Shown: positions 8,986-19,677, numbered from the stretch's first letter. The stretch is 64,000 nt of DNA from JAGTVG01 sp942491935 (GCA_942491935.1 CALOCZ010000011.1:56283-120282); one strand, 5' to 3'. Notes: a model not told the origin generated them from the sequence alone. A program made the numbers and translations.

Positions 8986-10437
8986 TCACATGCTGCCCTG
9001 TTTTTTGCCTTTTTTTCCTATTAAAGTTTCAATAGATACAGGAATGTAATTCAAATAGTTTTCTGCCAGAACATCCATATTGTGCCTGTTATCCGGTTCT
9101 ATCAGGTAATGTGCGATCATAGTATCAAAGAGCGGACCATTAACTTTGATACCGTATTTTTTAAGCACCAGAATATCATATTTCAAATTCTGGCCGATTT
9201 TTCCAATGCTGTTGTTTTCTAAAGGATCCTTAAAAAATGACACAATTTTTTTTGCCAGGCTCTCATCTTCAGGAACAGGGACATAAAATGCTTCACCTTT
9301 CTTAATAGAGAAGGATAAGCCAACCAAATCGGCTTCAATGGCATCTATTCCAGTAGTTTCAGTATCAAAACAAAATTCAGGAGATTTATTTAGTTTCTGA
9401 ACCAGAAGGCTCATATCTTTTTCCGATTCCGTAAGTTTATAGTCGTGTTGCACATCGGAAATCGTTTTTTTGGCATTTGAATCCTTCTGCTCAGATTCGC
9501 TTTCCTGACCGCCTCCAAACATACTGAGTTGGCCGCTGTCTTCGGTGGATGTTAATGGCTGTTCTCCAAATACCCGCCTTAGTAAGGTGCGAAATTCGAG
9601 GTCCTCAAAAATTGGTTTCAATTTTTTGAGATCGGGGCCACTGTATTCATATTCAGATTCTTTAAAAGGAACAGGAACAGCTATATTAATGGTGGCCAGT
9701 TCTTTTGAAAGGATTGCCTGTTCTCCATATTCTTCGACCTTTTCTTTTAATTTTCCTTTCAGTTTATCGGTATTTTTCAGCAACTCCTCTATACTTCCGT
9801 ATTCCTGTATGAATTTGACCGCTGTTTTAGCTCCCACTCCCGGAATTCCTGGTATATTATCTACAGAATCGCCCTGCAATCCCAAAAGGTCACGAACTTG
9901 ATCCACATGATGTATATCAAATTTTTTCAAGACTTCTTCAATACCAAGTATATCAACTGAATTGCCCATATATGCCGGTTTATAAAGGTAAATATTATCC
10001 TCTACCAGCTGAGCATAATCCTTGTCAGGTGTCATCATGAAGACTTCAAAGTCCTCGGCGGCTGCTACTTTTGCAATGGTGCCTATGATATCATCTGCTT
10101 CATAGCCGTCCAGTTCAAGGACAGGAATATTAAAAGCCTTAACCAATTCCTTAGTGATGGGAATAGCTACCTGAATATCTTCAGGTTGTTTTTCCCGGTT
10201 GGCTTTATATTCAGGAAAAACTTCATGACGGAATGTAGGCGCATGTGTATCATATGCAACACCAATATGTGTTGGTTTTTCTTTATTTATAATATCAAGC
10301 AGGCTATTGGTAAAACCAAGAACCGCACTTGTATTCATTCCTTTGGAATTAATCCTTGGATTTTTACTGAAGGCAAAATGCGCCCGGTAAATAAGTGCCA
10401 GGGCATCTATCAGAAAAAGTTTTTTTTGCATATTCAA
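8986..10437 (-). CDS. polA: DNA polymerase I, N-terminal part (5' nuclease and most of 3'-5' exonuclease)
   Basis: This is the upstream half of polA. Residues 1 to about 290 are the 5' nuclease (FLIDALALIYRAHFAF at the N-terminus, DGYEADDIIGTIAK, LLGLQGDSVDNIPGIPGVG). From about residue 345 comes the 3'-5' exonuclease domain with the DxE motif in FCFDTETTGID and GQNLKYDILVL. The frame stops at a TGA (8986-8988) after IGKKGKKQGSM; relatives usually carry Arg-Asp-Val at this point, so CGA to TGA is a one-base change. An acidic, Gln/Ser-rich linker lies between the two domains. Okazaki-fragment processing would still be possible from this fragment alone. Confidence 0.9.
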   Translation of the reverse strand: MNMQKKLFLIDALALIYRAHFAFSKNPRINSKGMNTSAVLGFTNSLLDIINKEKPTHIGVAYDTHAPTFRHEVFPEYKANREKQPEDIQVAIPITKELVKAFNIPVLELDGYEADDIIGTIAKVAAAEDFEVFMMTPDKDYAQLVEDNIYLYKPAYMGNSVDILGIEEVLKKFDIHHVDQVRDLLGLQGDSVDNIPGIPGVGAKTAVKFIQEYGSIEELLKNTDKLKGKLKEKVEEYGEQAILSKELATINIAVPVPFKESEYEYSGPDLKKLKPIFEDLEFRTLLRRVFGEQPLTSTEDSGQLSMFGGGQESESEQKDSNAKKTISDVQHDYKLTESEKDMSLLVQKLNKSPEFCFDTETTGIDAIEADLVGLSFSIKKGEAFYVPVPEDESLAKKIVSFFKDPLENNSIGKIGQNLKYDILVLKKYGIKVNGPLFDTMIAHYLIEPDNRHNMDVLAENYLNYIPVSIETLIGKKGKKQGSM

Positions 10438-10778
10438 TATATTGAAATTAATTAATGAACAGAACCAGCATTGTCAAACACAATTAAAACATAAATCAAA
10501 CACATGAATCAATTGATTATTCTGTTCCAGGTGGAAACAAAGGTTATGTGCTTCCTTTTATCAGTTCGAATCTTATAAATATATAAGTGTTTGATGTTTA
10601 AAACAACGGGATCAATTGATAATTTAATGAAAGGAAAAGAATTGATTTGATGTCAGGTAAAAGATGTTTTAATTCAAAATAAATCGAGAGATTTGGAATA
10701 GTGAATATGTAGAATAACCTTATCTTTAAAGAAACCGTTAAAATTTAACATTATTTAATTAAAAAAATTCTATCCATT
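10438..10778. other. AT-rich divergent intergenic region between polA and cysM
   Basis: No gene or RNA is recognisable in these 341 bases. They must hold the promoters of polA (minus) and cysM (plus). A weak box TATCTTTA at 10721-10728 resembles the Bacteroidota -7 element TAnnTTTG and lies about 50 bases before the cysM ATG. A TTTG at 10692-10695 could be its -33 partner, but the spacing of 25 is long. Confidence 0.4.
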
Positions 10779-11663
10779 ATGTCTTCTATTCTCGAGCTTA
10801 TTGGAAATACTCCTTTAGTTGAAATTAAAAACCTTTTTAATAAAAAGGGAGTCCGGTTATTTGCCAAACTTGAAGGACATAATCCGGGGGGGAGTGTTAA
10901 GGATAGAGCTGCTTATGGAATGATCAAAGGTGCCCTGGAGCGTGGTGAAATCAAAGAAGGAATGAAGCTGATTGAGGCCACAAGTGGGAATACAGGGATT
11001 GCTTTGGCGATGATTGCCAGGTTATTCAATCTTGAAATTGAATTGGTTATGCCTGAAAACTCAACAGTTGAAAGGATCCAGACCATGAAAGCCTTCGGGG
11101 CCAAGGTAACATTAACTCCTGCGTTTGAATCTATAGAAGGATCCATTGATTATGCACATAAAAAAGTTGATGGGGGGGGGTATTATATGTTGAACCAATT
11201 CAGCAATCCTGACAACTTTGGGGCACATTATCTTACAACCGGCCCTGAGATATGGAATGACACAAAAGGAAAGGTCACGCATTTTGTCTCCTCCATGGGT
11301 ACTACCGGAACGATCATGGGTGTGTCACGGTTTCTTAAGGAACAGGATCCTGACATTCAGATTGTAGGCATACAGCCGCTGGAAGGATCAAGAATTCCAG
11401 GTATCCGGCGATGGCCTGAAAAATACCTTCCTAAAATCTTTGATCCATCACGTGTAGATTCAATAATAGATGTCTCCGAATCTGAGGCTATACAAATGGC
11501 CCGAAGGCTGGCTTCAGAGGAAGCCATATTTGGTGGGATGAGCAGCGGTGGGGCTGTGGCAGGGGCATTAAAACTGATCGACCAGATCGAATCCGGATAT
11601 ATTGTTTGCATCATCTGCGACCGGGGCGACCGTTACCTTTCTTCTGAGTTGTTTGATATATGA
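10779..11663 (+). CDS. cysM: Cysteine synthase B
   Basis: A 294-residue fold-type-II PLP enzyme that makes L-cysteine from O-acetylserine (or, in some members, O-phosphoserine) and a sulfur donor. The Schiff-base lysine is K41 in NPGGSVKDRAA; the substrate loop is ATSGNTGIALA; the phosphate loop is SSMGTTGTIMG; the C-terminal part has EEAIFGGMSSGGAVAGAL. The motif RIPGIRRWPEKYLP points to CysM rather than CysK. It is monocistronic and divergent from polA. Codons 132-134 contain an uninterrupted run of nine G, discussed in the findings. Confidence 0.92.
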   Translation: MSSILELIGNTPLVEIKNLFNKKGVRLFAKLEGHNPGGSVKDRAAYGMIKGALERGEIKEGMKLIEATSGNTGIALAMIARLFNLEIELVMPENSTVERIQTMKAFGAKVTLTPAFESIEGSIDYAHKKVDGGGYYMLNQFSNPDNFGAHYLTTGPEIWNDTKGKVTHFVSSMGTTGTIMGVSRFLKEQDPDIQIVGIQPLEGSRIPGIRRWPEKYLPKIFDPSRVDSIIDVSESEAIQMARRLASEEAIFGGMSSGGAVAGALKLIDQIESGYIVCIICDRGDRYLSSELFDI

Positions 11664-11860
11664 TCCTTGATGAATTGCTGAATACCTTTTAAATTATGTC
11701 TTTAATTGGTGAAAAAACACATGTCAGCACACTTGCATTTTTCATACATATGAAATTCAGTCTATGGCAAAATATAAAAATCAGCAGGAATTTTAGGGTT
11801 TTGGATACTTTATGGGACTAATTCAAATACTATATAAAATGACTTTACTTAAAAGTCGAT

Positions 11861-13811
11861 TTACATCCTTAATGATTTCAAAATACCTCGAGCCTTATTT
11901 AAGCACAATTCAAACCTGTCATCAGATCTTAAATTTTCCAGGAAGTGATCATGTTTTGTCAGGAAATCAATATTGGTAACGCCATAATCGATGGCGCGGT
12001 TAAGAAACCTGAAAGCCTCATCATACTCTTCAATTACAGCATATCCTTCTGCCATATTTAAGGAATAGCCGTCATCCCACCAGGCTGCTTTTTCAAGCGT
12101 ATCGTTAACTGTATCGAGTGCTTTCTGTTTTTCATTTAGCCAACTATATTTCATAAACCGTCCCAGGGAGGCCATAATATGATTCGGATGGTTGGCAACA
12201 ATCTGGTCAATTATCCTGAACGATTCCTTATAATCTTTATTCAGTCCATGCCACCAGGCAAACCAGATTGTTGTGGGTGATTTGATTTGCTCCATAACTT
12301 GTTGCCACTCTTCAAACTCTTCCACCATTTTCTGGAATTCTCCTGTATATATCAATCGCCATCCCTGGCTTGTTTTAGACAATGGTGTTACAGGATCTAG
12401 GATTTTACACCTTTCCAGATAATCAAAGGATTTTTCCAACAATCCAGTCGATGCATACAGATATCCAAGTACAAGAAATAGGCTAGATTCAGTTGTGTTG
12501 GGCTCTATCTCAATCGCTCTCTCCCAGCTTCGGATGGTTTCCTTCAGATGGCAACTCTGATATAGGGCCAGACCCTGGGCATAATGTGCGATAGCGGAAT
12601 TAGGATTTAGTTTTAAAGCTTTTTGGCATATTGGTCCGCTTTTGACAGCAGTTCCGGATATAGATTTGGATCCTTCAGTAGATTGTTGACATATTGAACA
12701 TTGGTGTGACAGAGTTCTGTATATAACAATTCATTATCCCCTGCAAGGTTCAATCCCTCATTCGATAGTTTTTCTGCCTTATTTAATAATGCTCCTGAAA
12801 ATTGCCAGTTTTCATATCTGGCCTTTAGGTATATGTCATAAATGATTGGGTCCTTAAAATTTCTGTTGGTTAACTGTTCTTGCTCCGAATTGCTAAGTTT
12901 TATTTTGAGAGAATCCGCAATTGATTTAGATACTCTTTCCTGAATATCGAAAATATCATCTAAAGAACCATTATATTTTTCCGCCCATAAATGGGTGTCT
13001 GTCTTGGCATCGATCAATTGAGCAATGATGCGCAAATTATTACCAGCTTTTCTTACGCTTCCTTCCAGGACATATCGAACATTGACTTCTTTCGCAATTT
13101 CAGTTATCTTTTTATAGATCCTTGAAGGTCATGGCTGAGCTTCTGAAATAACCAAAAGGTCTTCAATGTAGGAAAGATCCGTAATGACCTCTTCGGTTAA
13201 TCCATCACTGAAATACTCTTGTTCAGGATCGAACTCATATTTTCAAAGGAAGGACTATGATGGATTTCTTAGCTGAATTGCTTTTGAAGTTGTTCCTATT
13301 TCTGATTTATCTTCAGCACCTTGGATATTTATTTCAAAGACTTTTATTGATTTGGAGATTCCTTTTAAAGTGTTTTCTCCTATATAGTTTGTTATTAAAT
13401 CTGCTTTATTTTTTATATCATGGAATACAATTTCTGAAATATAAATGCATCCGGCACTACCGATTTCCTGTAACCTAGAAGCAACATTTACCCCATCACT
13501 AGGATATCCGTTCCATCCATGATCCATTTCTCCTTCATGGATACCTATCTTTAAAGGTATTGCTTGCTTTTTTACTTCCATTTGTATTGCCTTTGCACAG
13601 CGAACCGCATCAGAAGCCAGATCGAAACTGACCAGACAACCATCTCCCATCTCTTGATAGATTTCCATTATGGTTGTTTAAACAGGTTTGATGAATTTCC
13701 CGATTTTTCTGAAGCATTGCCATCGCTTTGTTCTCATCTAATTCCATTAGTGATGTATATCCTACAATGTCAGTAAACATTACAGCAATATGACGATTCT
13801 GTGCAAATTCA
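11861..13811 (-). pseudogene. Decayed class III cyclase / TPR protein, copy 1
   Basis: Fragments in changing frames rebuild one protein of about 640 residues. From the 5' end: IAVMFTDIVGYTSLM (cyclase metal-binding region, near 13790), then in another frame MGDGCLVSF and DGVNVASRLQEIGSAG, then a TolB-like N-terminal segment (FENMSS, EYFSDGLTEEVITDL), then RIIAQLIDAKTDTHLWAEK at about 13035, then TPR units, ending KHDHFLENLRSDDRF about 35 residues before the stop. Frames break near 13805, 13672, 13230-13130 and 12610-12440. The intact family fuses a guanylate/adenylate cyclase domain to TPRs. No single frame covers more than about 195 residues, so this copy cannot make the full protein. Confidence 0.82.
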
Positions 13812-13831
13812 TATTCAGTTATTTATCAATC

Positions 13832-15743
13832 TTAAACTTCAAAATTTTCCCATTCATATTTTACCCGTTCAATAAGTTTTTTGAATCTGCGTTCACCACG
13901 GATATTCTCAAGAAATGGACTAATTGTATTATAGAACGGATAATTGATTGCTCCCAGATTCACCGCATATTCCAGGGAAGTTATTGCTTCCTCCTTTTCT
14001 CCGATTAATGCTCGCATTCTGCCATCAGTAAGGCATCCCATAGATCGCCCTGGCTTTTTCTTTTACACCCCCCGACATGGCTTTAATTGTATTTTCTCTA
14101 TCACCTTCAAGGCGTATTTAAGGCATTGTCCCATCCTGGGCCACAAACCTTCAGGATCTTTTTCATACCATTGATCACAAATTATAAAGGCTTCCTGATA
14201 TCGTTTATTATAGGCGAGATACAAGGCATGTATAATGGAAATTGATGGATGATCTTTGGCCATTTTATAGCCCTCATTACTAATTTCAAGTGCTTTGCTG
14301 AATTGTCCTTCTATGCAATACAACCAGGCACAGATGGCAGGATGCCAAGGATTAAAGGGATCTATTTGTATGGCTCTTTCATCCAGTGAAAGGCTTTATT
14401 TGGTCTCCCGACGTTAGCATAAGAAACAGAAAGCCAAAGCAAAGCATCCGGATCATTAGGATCCTGTGCCAGGGCTCTTTTAAAATGGATGACACCTTGC
14501 TGTAGTTTAGAACCCCTGAAATTAATAAGACCAAGAAGACGATGGCCGTAAACAGAATCATTATTCAGATTGAATATTTTTTTTACTATTTTCCGTCTCG
14601 ATGATACATTCTTTCTTGTTTTTAAATCCAATGTTAATATATGTCCGGAAACCATCCCCATTCCATAATAAAGAAGAATGTTATCACCCGTGATTTCTAA
14701 TCCTTTGAGCAGTAATCCATCGCCGCTCCATTCCTGGTTCTGTCCAACTATTGATTTCGTTTTTTGCTTTCAAATAGTATTCATATGCCTGTATATCTGT
14801 GATCTGTTGATCCGATATTTTTTTATCTTCCTCATCTGTCAGTTTCATTTTGAGGAATCAGCGATAGATTTGGATACTTTCTCCTGTATCTCAAATATAT
14901 CGTCCAGGGAACCAGTGTATTTTTCAGCCCATAGATGGGTGTCCGTTTCAGCATCTATTAACTGACCAATGATCGGAGGTTGTTCCCGGCTTCCGGACGC
15001 TTCCTTCAACATACCGTACATTGACTTCCCGGGCGATATCCGTGATTTTTATAGATCCTTGAAGGTCATGGCAGAACTTCTGGAAATGACGAGAAGGTCT
15101 TCAATATAGGATAGGTCGGTAATGATTTCCTCTGTCAGGCCATCGCTAAAATATTCCTGGTCGGTAGGTCTTTCTCAAAGGGTAATACATAATTGATATT
15201 CATTAGAGAATGCGATTTAGAGGATTACTTTTACTTGAGCGGGAATCCGGAATACTTACTTTGAAAACCATTAAAGGCTCATCCACGTTTTTTACTGATT
15301 TTTCAATTACAAATTCCGTTTGAATATGTGCTTTATTTCTCACCTCTTTATGAACTGCTTCTGAAATATAGATAGTCCCCTCCTATGCCAATTCCTGTAA
15401 CCGTGAAGCTACATTTACGCCATCCCCAAAAACATCATTGTCTTCAAAAACGACTTCCCCCAAATGTATCCCAATTCGCAATGGTATTTCAGCCTTCTTC
15501 ATTTCGTTTTGAATTCCAATGGCACATTGAACAGCTTCCGATGCAGATTGAAAACTGGTAAGGTCCCATCACCCATCTCTTGAGACATTCACCATTATAT
15601 TTGTCAATAAATTTCTTGTGAATTTCCCGGTTCTTCCGGAGGACTCTAAAAGCCGCATCTTCATCCCTTCCCATCAGGGCAGTATACCCGACAATGTCGG
15701 TGAACATGATTGCAGCTAAACGGCGTTGTTTTTTTTCTGGCAC
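13832..15743 (-). pseudogene. Decayed class III cyclase / TPR protein, copy 2
   Basis: This is a second, paralogous wreck directly upstream of copy 1 on the same strand. It starts well (RRLAAIMFTDIVGYTALM) but loses one base just before the EMGDGT motif near 15580, and another base in the next few codons. A TAG follows DGVNVASRLQELA near 15385. Other frames carry FSDGLTEEIITDLSYIEDL, the TolB-like region, then TPR segments (GHRLLGLINFRGSKLQQGV; AICAWLYCIEGQFSKALE) and the normal end FLENIRGERRFKKLIERVK. Several lesions are single-base losses in A runs. The region 15180-15090 and the matching part of copy 1 are clearly alike, so this is a tandem duplication of one gene. Confidence 0.82.
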
Positions 15744-15856
15744 GGCTGTTTAAAATATCTATTGAAAAATCAGCCCTTCATTAACCTATGCACATACAAT
15801 TTACCTTTTGATCAGAAGAAAAGAAAATATCTACCCTAAATTTGATATAACCGGTT

Positions 15857-17500
15857 TTACCATTTATATACTTCTTTCTTAATTTTCCGGATCCATTTCT
15901 GAACATCTTCAACCGATATGATTTTATAAATTAATATCAGACGGTCAATTTGGGCACTGGTTTTTCTATACGGGCTGGTAGTGCCATCAGGATGTTCATA
16001 AGCAAAGAAGGCTTCATTTTCCTCCAGAAATTTCCGGGTAGCAATAATATCAAATTCCTTGAAGTATATTTCAAGATACTCGATCATTTCCAGATATACA
16101 CGTTGGTGAAGCTCAGGCATTGATTGAAATGAACTTTTAAAGACAGGACTGAAGGTCTTCCAAAGTAAAGACCGGATTTTCTCTTCAGAAAACAATTTCA
16201 GTAAAACTTTATTTTTATAGTTTTCCCATATCTCAGTCCCCGGATTAAGAAATGTCGTATTGAATAAATACCTGCCTGCAAGAGTGCCTTCCCCTGCACT
16301 GACCTTCGCTAGCATATTCGGATAATTAAAATATATATAAGGAGCCCATCGCATAGCTTCAGCCTGGATTGATATGAACTTTTCAAGAGTTAAGGTGTCG
16401 AGAGGCTCAAAAAAATAGGCAGAATCCTTCGAGTTTACCACTGCGTATGAATCACTTAAAAAATCTTCTCTTATGTCTTCCTTTGGAACCCGGGTCAAGT
16501 TATTTCGTGTATAAAGTTCCACAATATCTTCCGAGCTGTCCGTATAAACATAGCCAAAGTGCCCAGAAGAACGTACCGATGCCAGCTGATTGAAGAATGG
16601 AGTGGCTTCTGAGAATCTTGGAAATATAAAGAAACTGGAATCAGGGTAAATAAAACCGTAATCATTAAAAATTTTTACTCTGGAATATCCTTCTGAGAAA
16701 GGCCCTATTTCTTCGAAGATAATTTGCTCAAAATCTTCTATTTCCTTACCACCGAGATCAAGCCATACATATTGATCCTCTTTCTTCACAAAGGCTTTCC
16801 CGGAATTATAGTTTTTAGCCTGTTCATAAATGGGCTGGACAACAACAGTACCGCTTGTGTCAATGAATCCATATTTTGAATGCACCTTTATTTTTGCCCG
16901 GCCTTCCGAAAAGTCTGAGACCTCAATTACATCATCCCTGAAATCCAGCAAAACTGAATCATAGTATAAACTTGATTTTCCCTGATCATCAAACGCAATC
17001 CAGAAAGGAACACTTTGTGACTTGATTTTTCTGATTTCGTTATATTTAAACGGAACGATTACTTTTCCGTCATGCTTCACCACACCCATTTTCCCCTTAA
17101 AAAATATCTCTTTGCCTTCAGGCCAGTTATTGAATATCAAATAACCCTCACCATTTCCGGCTAAAGTATGATTATCATAAATCTGAAATACTATATCCAG
17201 GGAGGGAGGTACAATTTCTTTTGCAATGGAATCAATAATGCCATATTTCCCAACAAATTTGACCTGTCTTTCAGTATCATTAAAATTCAATCTTTCATAC
17301 TTGCCCAGACCAATAATTGTGTATTGCTGGGTTGATTGAAAAGGTTCATAATAATCATATTTGGGGGATACCAGAATACTATCCTGGAGGTTTTTGAAGC
17401 CGATCTTGCCATTCTCTATGTAAGGATATATGCTATCCTGTCCCTTAACCTTGTTAAATAATTGTGAAAGAAAGAAAATTATCAGCAAGGTCCATCGCAT
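15857..17500 (-). CDS. Secreted WG-repeat protein
   Basis: A 547-residue protein with an N-terminal signal peptide (MRWTLLIIFFLSQLF, cleavage likely near VKGQ). Residues about 30-310 carry at least four WG-type beta-repeats of ~50 residues: KYGIIDSIAKEIVPP, KMGVVKHDGKVIVPFKY, KYGFIDTSGTVVVQPIY and DYGFIYPDSSFFIFPRF. The C-terminal ~200 residues are helical, lack the repeat and are not recognised. WG repeats are thought to bind proteins or envelope components; no enzyme motif is visible. It is monocistronic, with the DUF2911 gene upstream on the same strand behind its own terminator. Confidence 0.78.
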   Translation of the reverse strand: MRWTLLIIFFLSQLFNKVKGQDSIYPYIENGKIGFKNLQDSILVSPKYDYYEPFQSTQQYTIIGLGKYERLNFNDTERQVKFVGKYGIIDSIAKEIVPPSLDIVFQIYDNHTLAGNGEGYLIFNNWPEGKEIFFKGKMGVVKHDGKVIVPFKYNEIRKIKSQSVPFWIAFDDQGKSSLYYDSVLLDFRDDVIEVSDFSEGRAKIKVHSKYGFIDTSGTVVVQPIYEQAKNYNSGKAFVKKEDQYVWLDLGGKEIEDFEQIIFEEIGPFSEGYSRVKIFNDYGFIYPDSSFFIFPRFSEATPFFNQLASVRSSGHFGYVYTDSSEDIVELYTRNNLTRVPKEDIREDFLSDSYAVVNSKDSAYFFEPLDTLTLEKFISIQAEAMRWAPYIYFNYPNMLAKVSAGEGTLAGRYLFNTTFLNPGTEIWENYKNKVLLKLFSEEKIRSLLWKTFSPVFKSSFQSMPELHQRVYLEMIEYLEIYFKEFDIIATRKFLEENEAFFAYEHPDGTTSPYRKTSAQIDRLILIYKIISVEDVQKWIRKIKKEVYKW

Positions 17501-17551
17501 CCTGGAAAAGGTTTTATAAATATGAATTTGAGAAATGGATTCCTAAAAAGG

Positions 17552-17604
17552 AAATAAAAACACCCATTTCTGTTTATTACATATAATGTTAAAAATGGGT
17601 GTTC
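17552..17604 (-). terminator. Rho-independent-type terminator after the DUF2911 gene
   Basis: On the minus strand an 11-bp stem, AACACCCATTT paired with AAATGGGTGTT (17593-17603 and 17559-17569 on the plus coordinates), is followed by TTTATTT. It sits 18 bases beyond the DUF2911 stop codon. Confidence 0.75.
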
Positions 17605-17621
17605 TTATTTAATGATTATAA

Positions 17622-18758
17622 CTATTCTTTCAATTTATTAAGTTCAGCTTCATAAAAGGACAAGTTCGGCTTCTGATTTTCCGGCAGGTTTTCTATGGCT
17701 GTTTCCCAATATTTAATAGCCTTTTTCTTATTATCAACAGCTGCATATCCACGCGCCAATCCTACATAGGTTGTGAATGAATCCTCAGGATGAGATTTCC
17801 TGTTATATTCAAATACTTCCAAGGCTTTTTCATTCCGGCCTTCTGCAATCAGCGCCCTGCCATATTGATGGATTTCAGCAACTGAGGCAGCTGGATTCCT
17901 GATAGCACGGTCCATTACCTCATCAGATTCAGATGTATTTCCCAAAGCCTTTAAAACACTGGCTTTCGCCTGAAGGGTCTGGAAGTTTTCACGACCTATG
18001 AAGGGTGCAGAAATAGCATTTTCTGCCCATATTAGTGCTTCATCAAGGTTCATATTATTTTGAACACAGAAATTCACAGCTTGCACCCAGCTTAAATACG
18101 TAAATCCGGGTGATGAACGCAATTCGTCACGTATCTTAGAAAGATATAATTCATTTATATCTGGCACTTCAATTTTAAATGGCACTTTTTTATTTTCCCA
18201 TTTTAAAAAGGCAGTACATGATCCTAACTCCCGATTTTCAAATCCGTAGGTTAACCACTCATTGAATTCGCATTCCTGGGGATTTACATCTACCCGCAAG
18301 GCATCCTCATCCGGATTATAAAAATAGCTTCCCCATGAACTATAATTTTTTGAAAAGATCAGCGTCCACTTACCATTCTCCATTGGGATGATATGAAATC
18401 CATAATGTCCTGCCCCAAGGTTCTTCCCTTCAATTTTCACATCATGAGATACCGAGAATACTGTATTTTCATTGGCGCCTGCACGCCATGGTGAAGTTTC
18501 TGCGGATCCGAAACCAAGGTTAACCATACCCCAGGGTACAAGACCACCCCAGATCTTTCCTGTTCTGTCTTCTCCTGTCGGACTGGTAACATCAGGGCTG
18601 TTGTAAGTAAAATTGGCTTTTACCAATCCCATCCATTGAGATACACTTGCTTTCTGATTTCCTCCACCCGGAGGTAAAGTGATATTCTGTGAGAAACATT
18701 GGAGGATTATTAACATTACAAGAGATAAAGTCAATAACCATTTTTTGTAGTGATTCAT
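17622..18758 (-). CDS. Secreted DUF2911 protein with C-terminal TPR region
   Basis: A 378-residue protein with a signal peptide (KWLLTLSLVMLIILQCFSQ). Residues about 30-195 match the DUF2911 beta-domain (NFTYNSPDV, WGGLVPWGMVNLGFG, WRAGANENTVF, LGAGHYGFHIIP, WGSYFYNPDEDALRV). The C-terminal half has TPR-like helix pairs (ALIAEGRNEKALEVFEYN; GLARGYAAVDNKKKAIKYW). The function of DUF2911 is unknown; proteins like this are common and exported in Bacteroidota. It has its own terminator, and 241 bases of AT-rich spacer upstream. Confidence 0.82.
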   Translation of the reverse strand: MNHYKKWLLTLSLVMLIILQCFSQNITLPPGGGNQKASVSQWMGLVKANFTYNSPDVTSPTGEDRTGKIWGGLVPWGMVNLGFGSAETSPWRAGANENTVFSVSHDVKIEGKNLGAGHYGFHIIPMENGKWTLIFSKNYSSWGSYFYNPDEDALRVDVNPQECEFNEWLTYGFENRELGSCTAFLKWENKKVPFKIEVPDINELYLSKIRDELRSSPGFTYLSWVQAVNFCVQNNMNLDEALIWAENAISAPFIGRENFQTLQAKASVLKALGNTSESDEVMDRAIRNPAASVAEIHQYGRALIAEGRNEKALEVFEYNRKSHPEDSFTTYVGLARGYAAVDNKKKAIKYWETAIENLPENQKPNLSFYEAELNKLKE

Positions 18759-18999
18759 GATTTATGATTTTTGTTAATAAAGAAGAATGGATACTATTCC
18801 AGGTTAAATATATGGTCCTAATTTTAAAGAAAAAATTATAATCATATAGGCGGTATTTGATTACGATAGACGGTTGTGGATGGATATATTCGTGTTCCTA
18901 TTTGTTTCCAATAAAACAGATTTAATTCCTTGTGCTTCAAAGAGATTGAAAATTTTCTTATTTTCATACTGATTTGATAACCTTTAAAATCCTAATAAC

Positions 19000-19677
19000 A
19001 TGGAATACGTAAAAGCTGATTTCGAACCAACTGTAGGTGATGCCTATAACCATGGCTGGAAGACGATATGGAAATATTTTCTGGAACTCTTTTTAATTGG
19101 ACTGCTAATATTTATTATTTCAATCCCCATTAATGCTTTTTCTTTTATAGTACAAGATGGCAGTAATTGGTCCCTAATTGTAATTTTCGTTTTTTTGTCT
19201 GCAGCTTATGGCATCCTGATTCTGGGCCCGCTTCAATATGGAATGTTTTATTGTTATTTAAAAGCAGCCAGGGGCGAGAATTTGCAGGTTAAAGACCTTT
19301 TTGATATAAAAGAAAACTATATCAATGTAATGCTGGCTTCATTACTTACAAATGTAATTATTGGAATTGGCATTTTTATGCTTATTATTCCAGGGATTAT
19401 ATTTGCATGTAAACTGGCTTTTGTACCCTATCTGGTAATCGATAAAAAAATGGATGCCATAAAAGCCCTCCAAAAAAGCTGGCAAATGACCGATGGTTAT
19501 GCCGTCAATATTTTCGTAATAGGACTACTGGCCATCTTTATTGCTATTGGCGGATTAATAGCTTTCTTAATTGGTGTAATTATAGCCGCCATGTGGATCT
19601 ATGCATCGTTTGCTTCGATATATTATTCTGTTGAATCCAGACAATTACCTGAGACGGATAGTGGACCAACAATATGA
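19000..19677 (+). CDS. Multi-pass membrane protein, DUF975-like
   Basis: A 225-residue integral membrane protein with about six hydrophobic segments: about 27-47, 57-79, 115-140, 165-190 and a split C-terminal stretch around 190-215. The order (a short cytoplasmic N-terminus with GDAYNHGWKTIWKYF, then a loop with LKAARGENLQVKDLFD, then AIKALQKSWQMTDGYA) resembles the DUF975 / glycerophosphodiester-phosphodiesterase membrane-domain group. No catalytic residues are visible. The role is unknown. It is flanked by spacers of 241 and 316 bases, so it is probably transcribed alone. Confidence 0.72.
   Translation: MEYVKADFEPTVGDAYNHGWKTIWKYFLELFLIGLLIFIISIPINAFSFIVQDGSNWSLIVIFVFLSAAYGILILGPLQYGMFYCYLKAARGENLQVKDLFDIKENYINVMLASLLTNVIIGIGIFMLIIPGIIFACKLAFVPYLVIDKKMDAIKALQKSWQMTDGYAVNIFVIGLLAIFIAIGGLIAFLIGVIIAAMWIYASFASIYYSVESRQLPETDSGPTI

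Noticed and set aside
8986..8988. TGA in polA as selenocysteine or as a reassigned Trp codon.
   Set aside because: The family residue is Arg, no SECIS-like hairpin is evident after it, and TGA ends other genes here (gltD, the DHS-like gene, the amidohydrolase).
11861..15743. Region as a set of several small independent genes.
   Set aside because: The fragments line up in order with one known protein layout, twice, so they are two broken genes.
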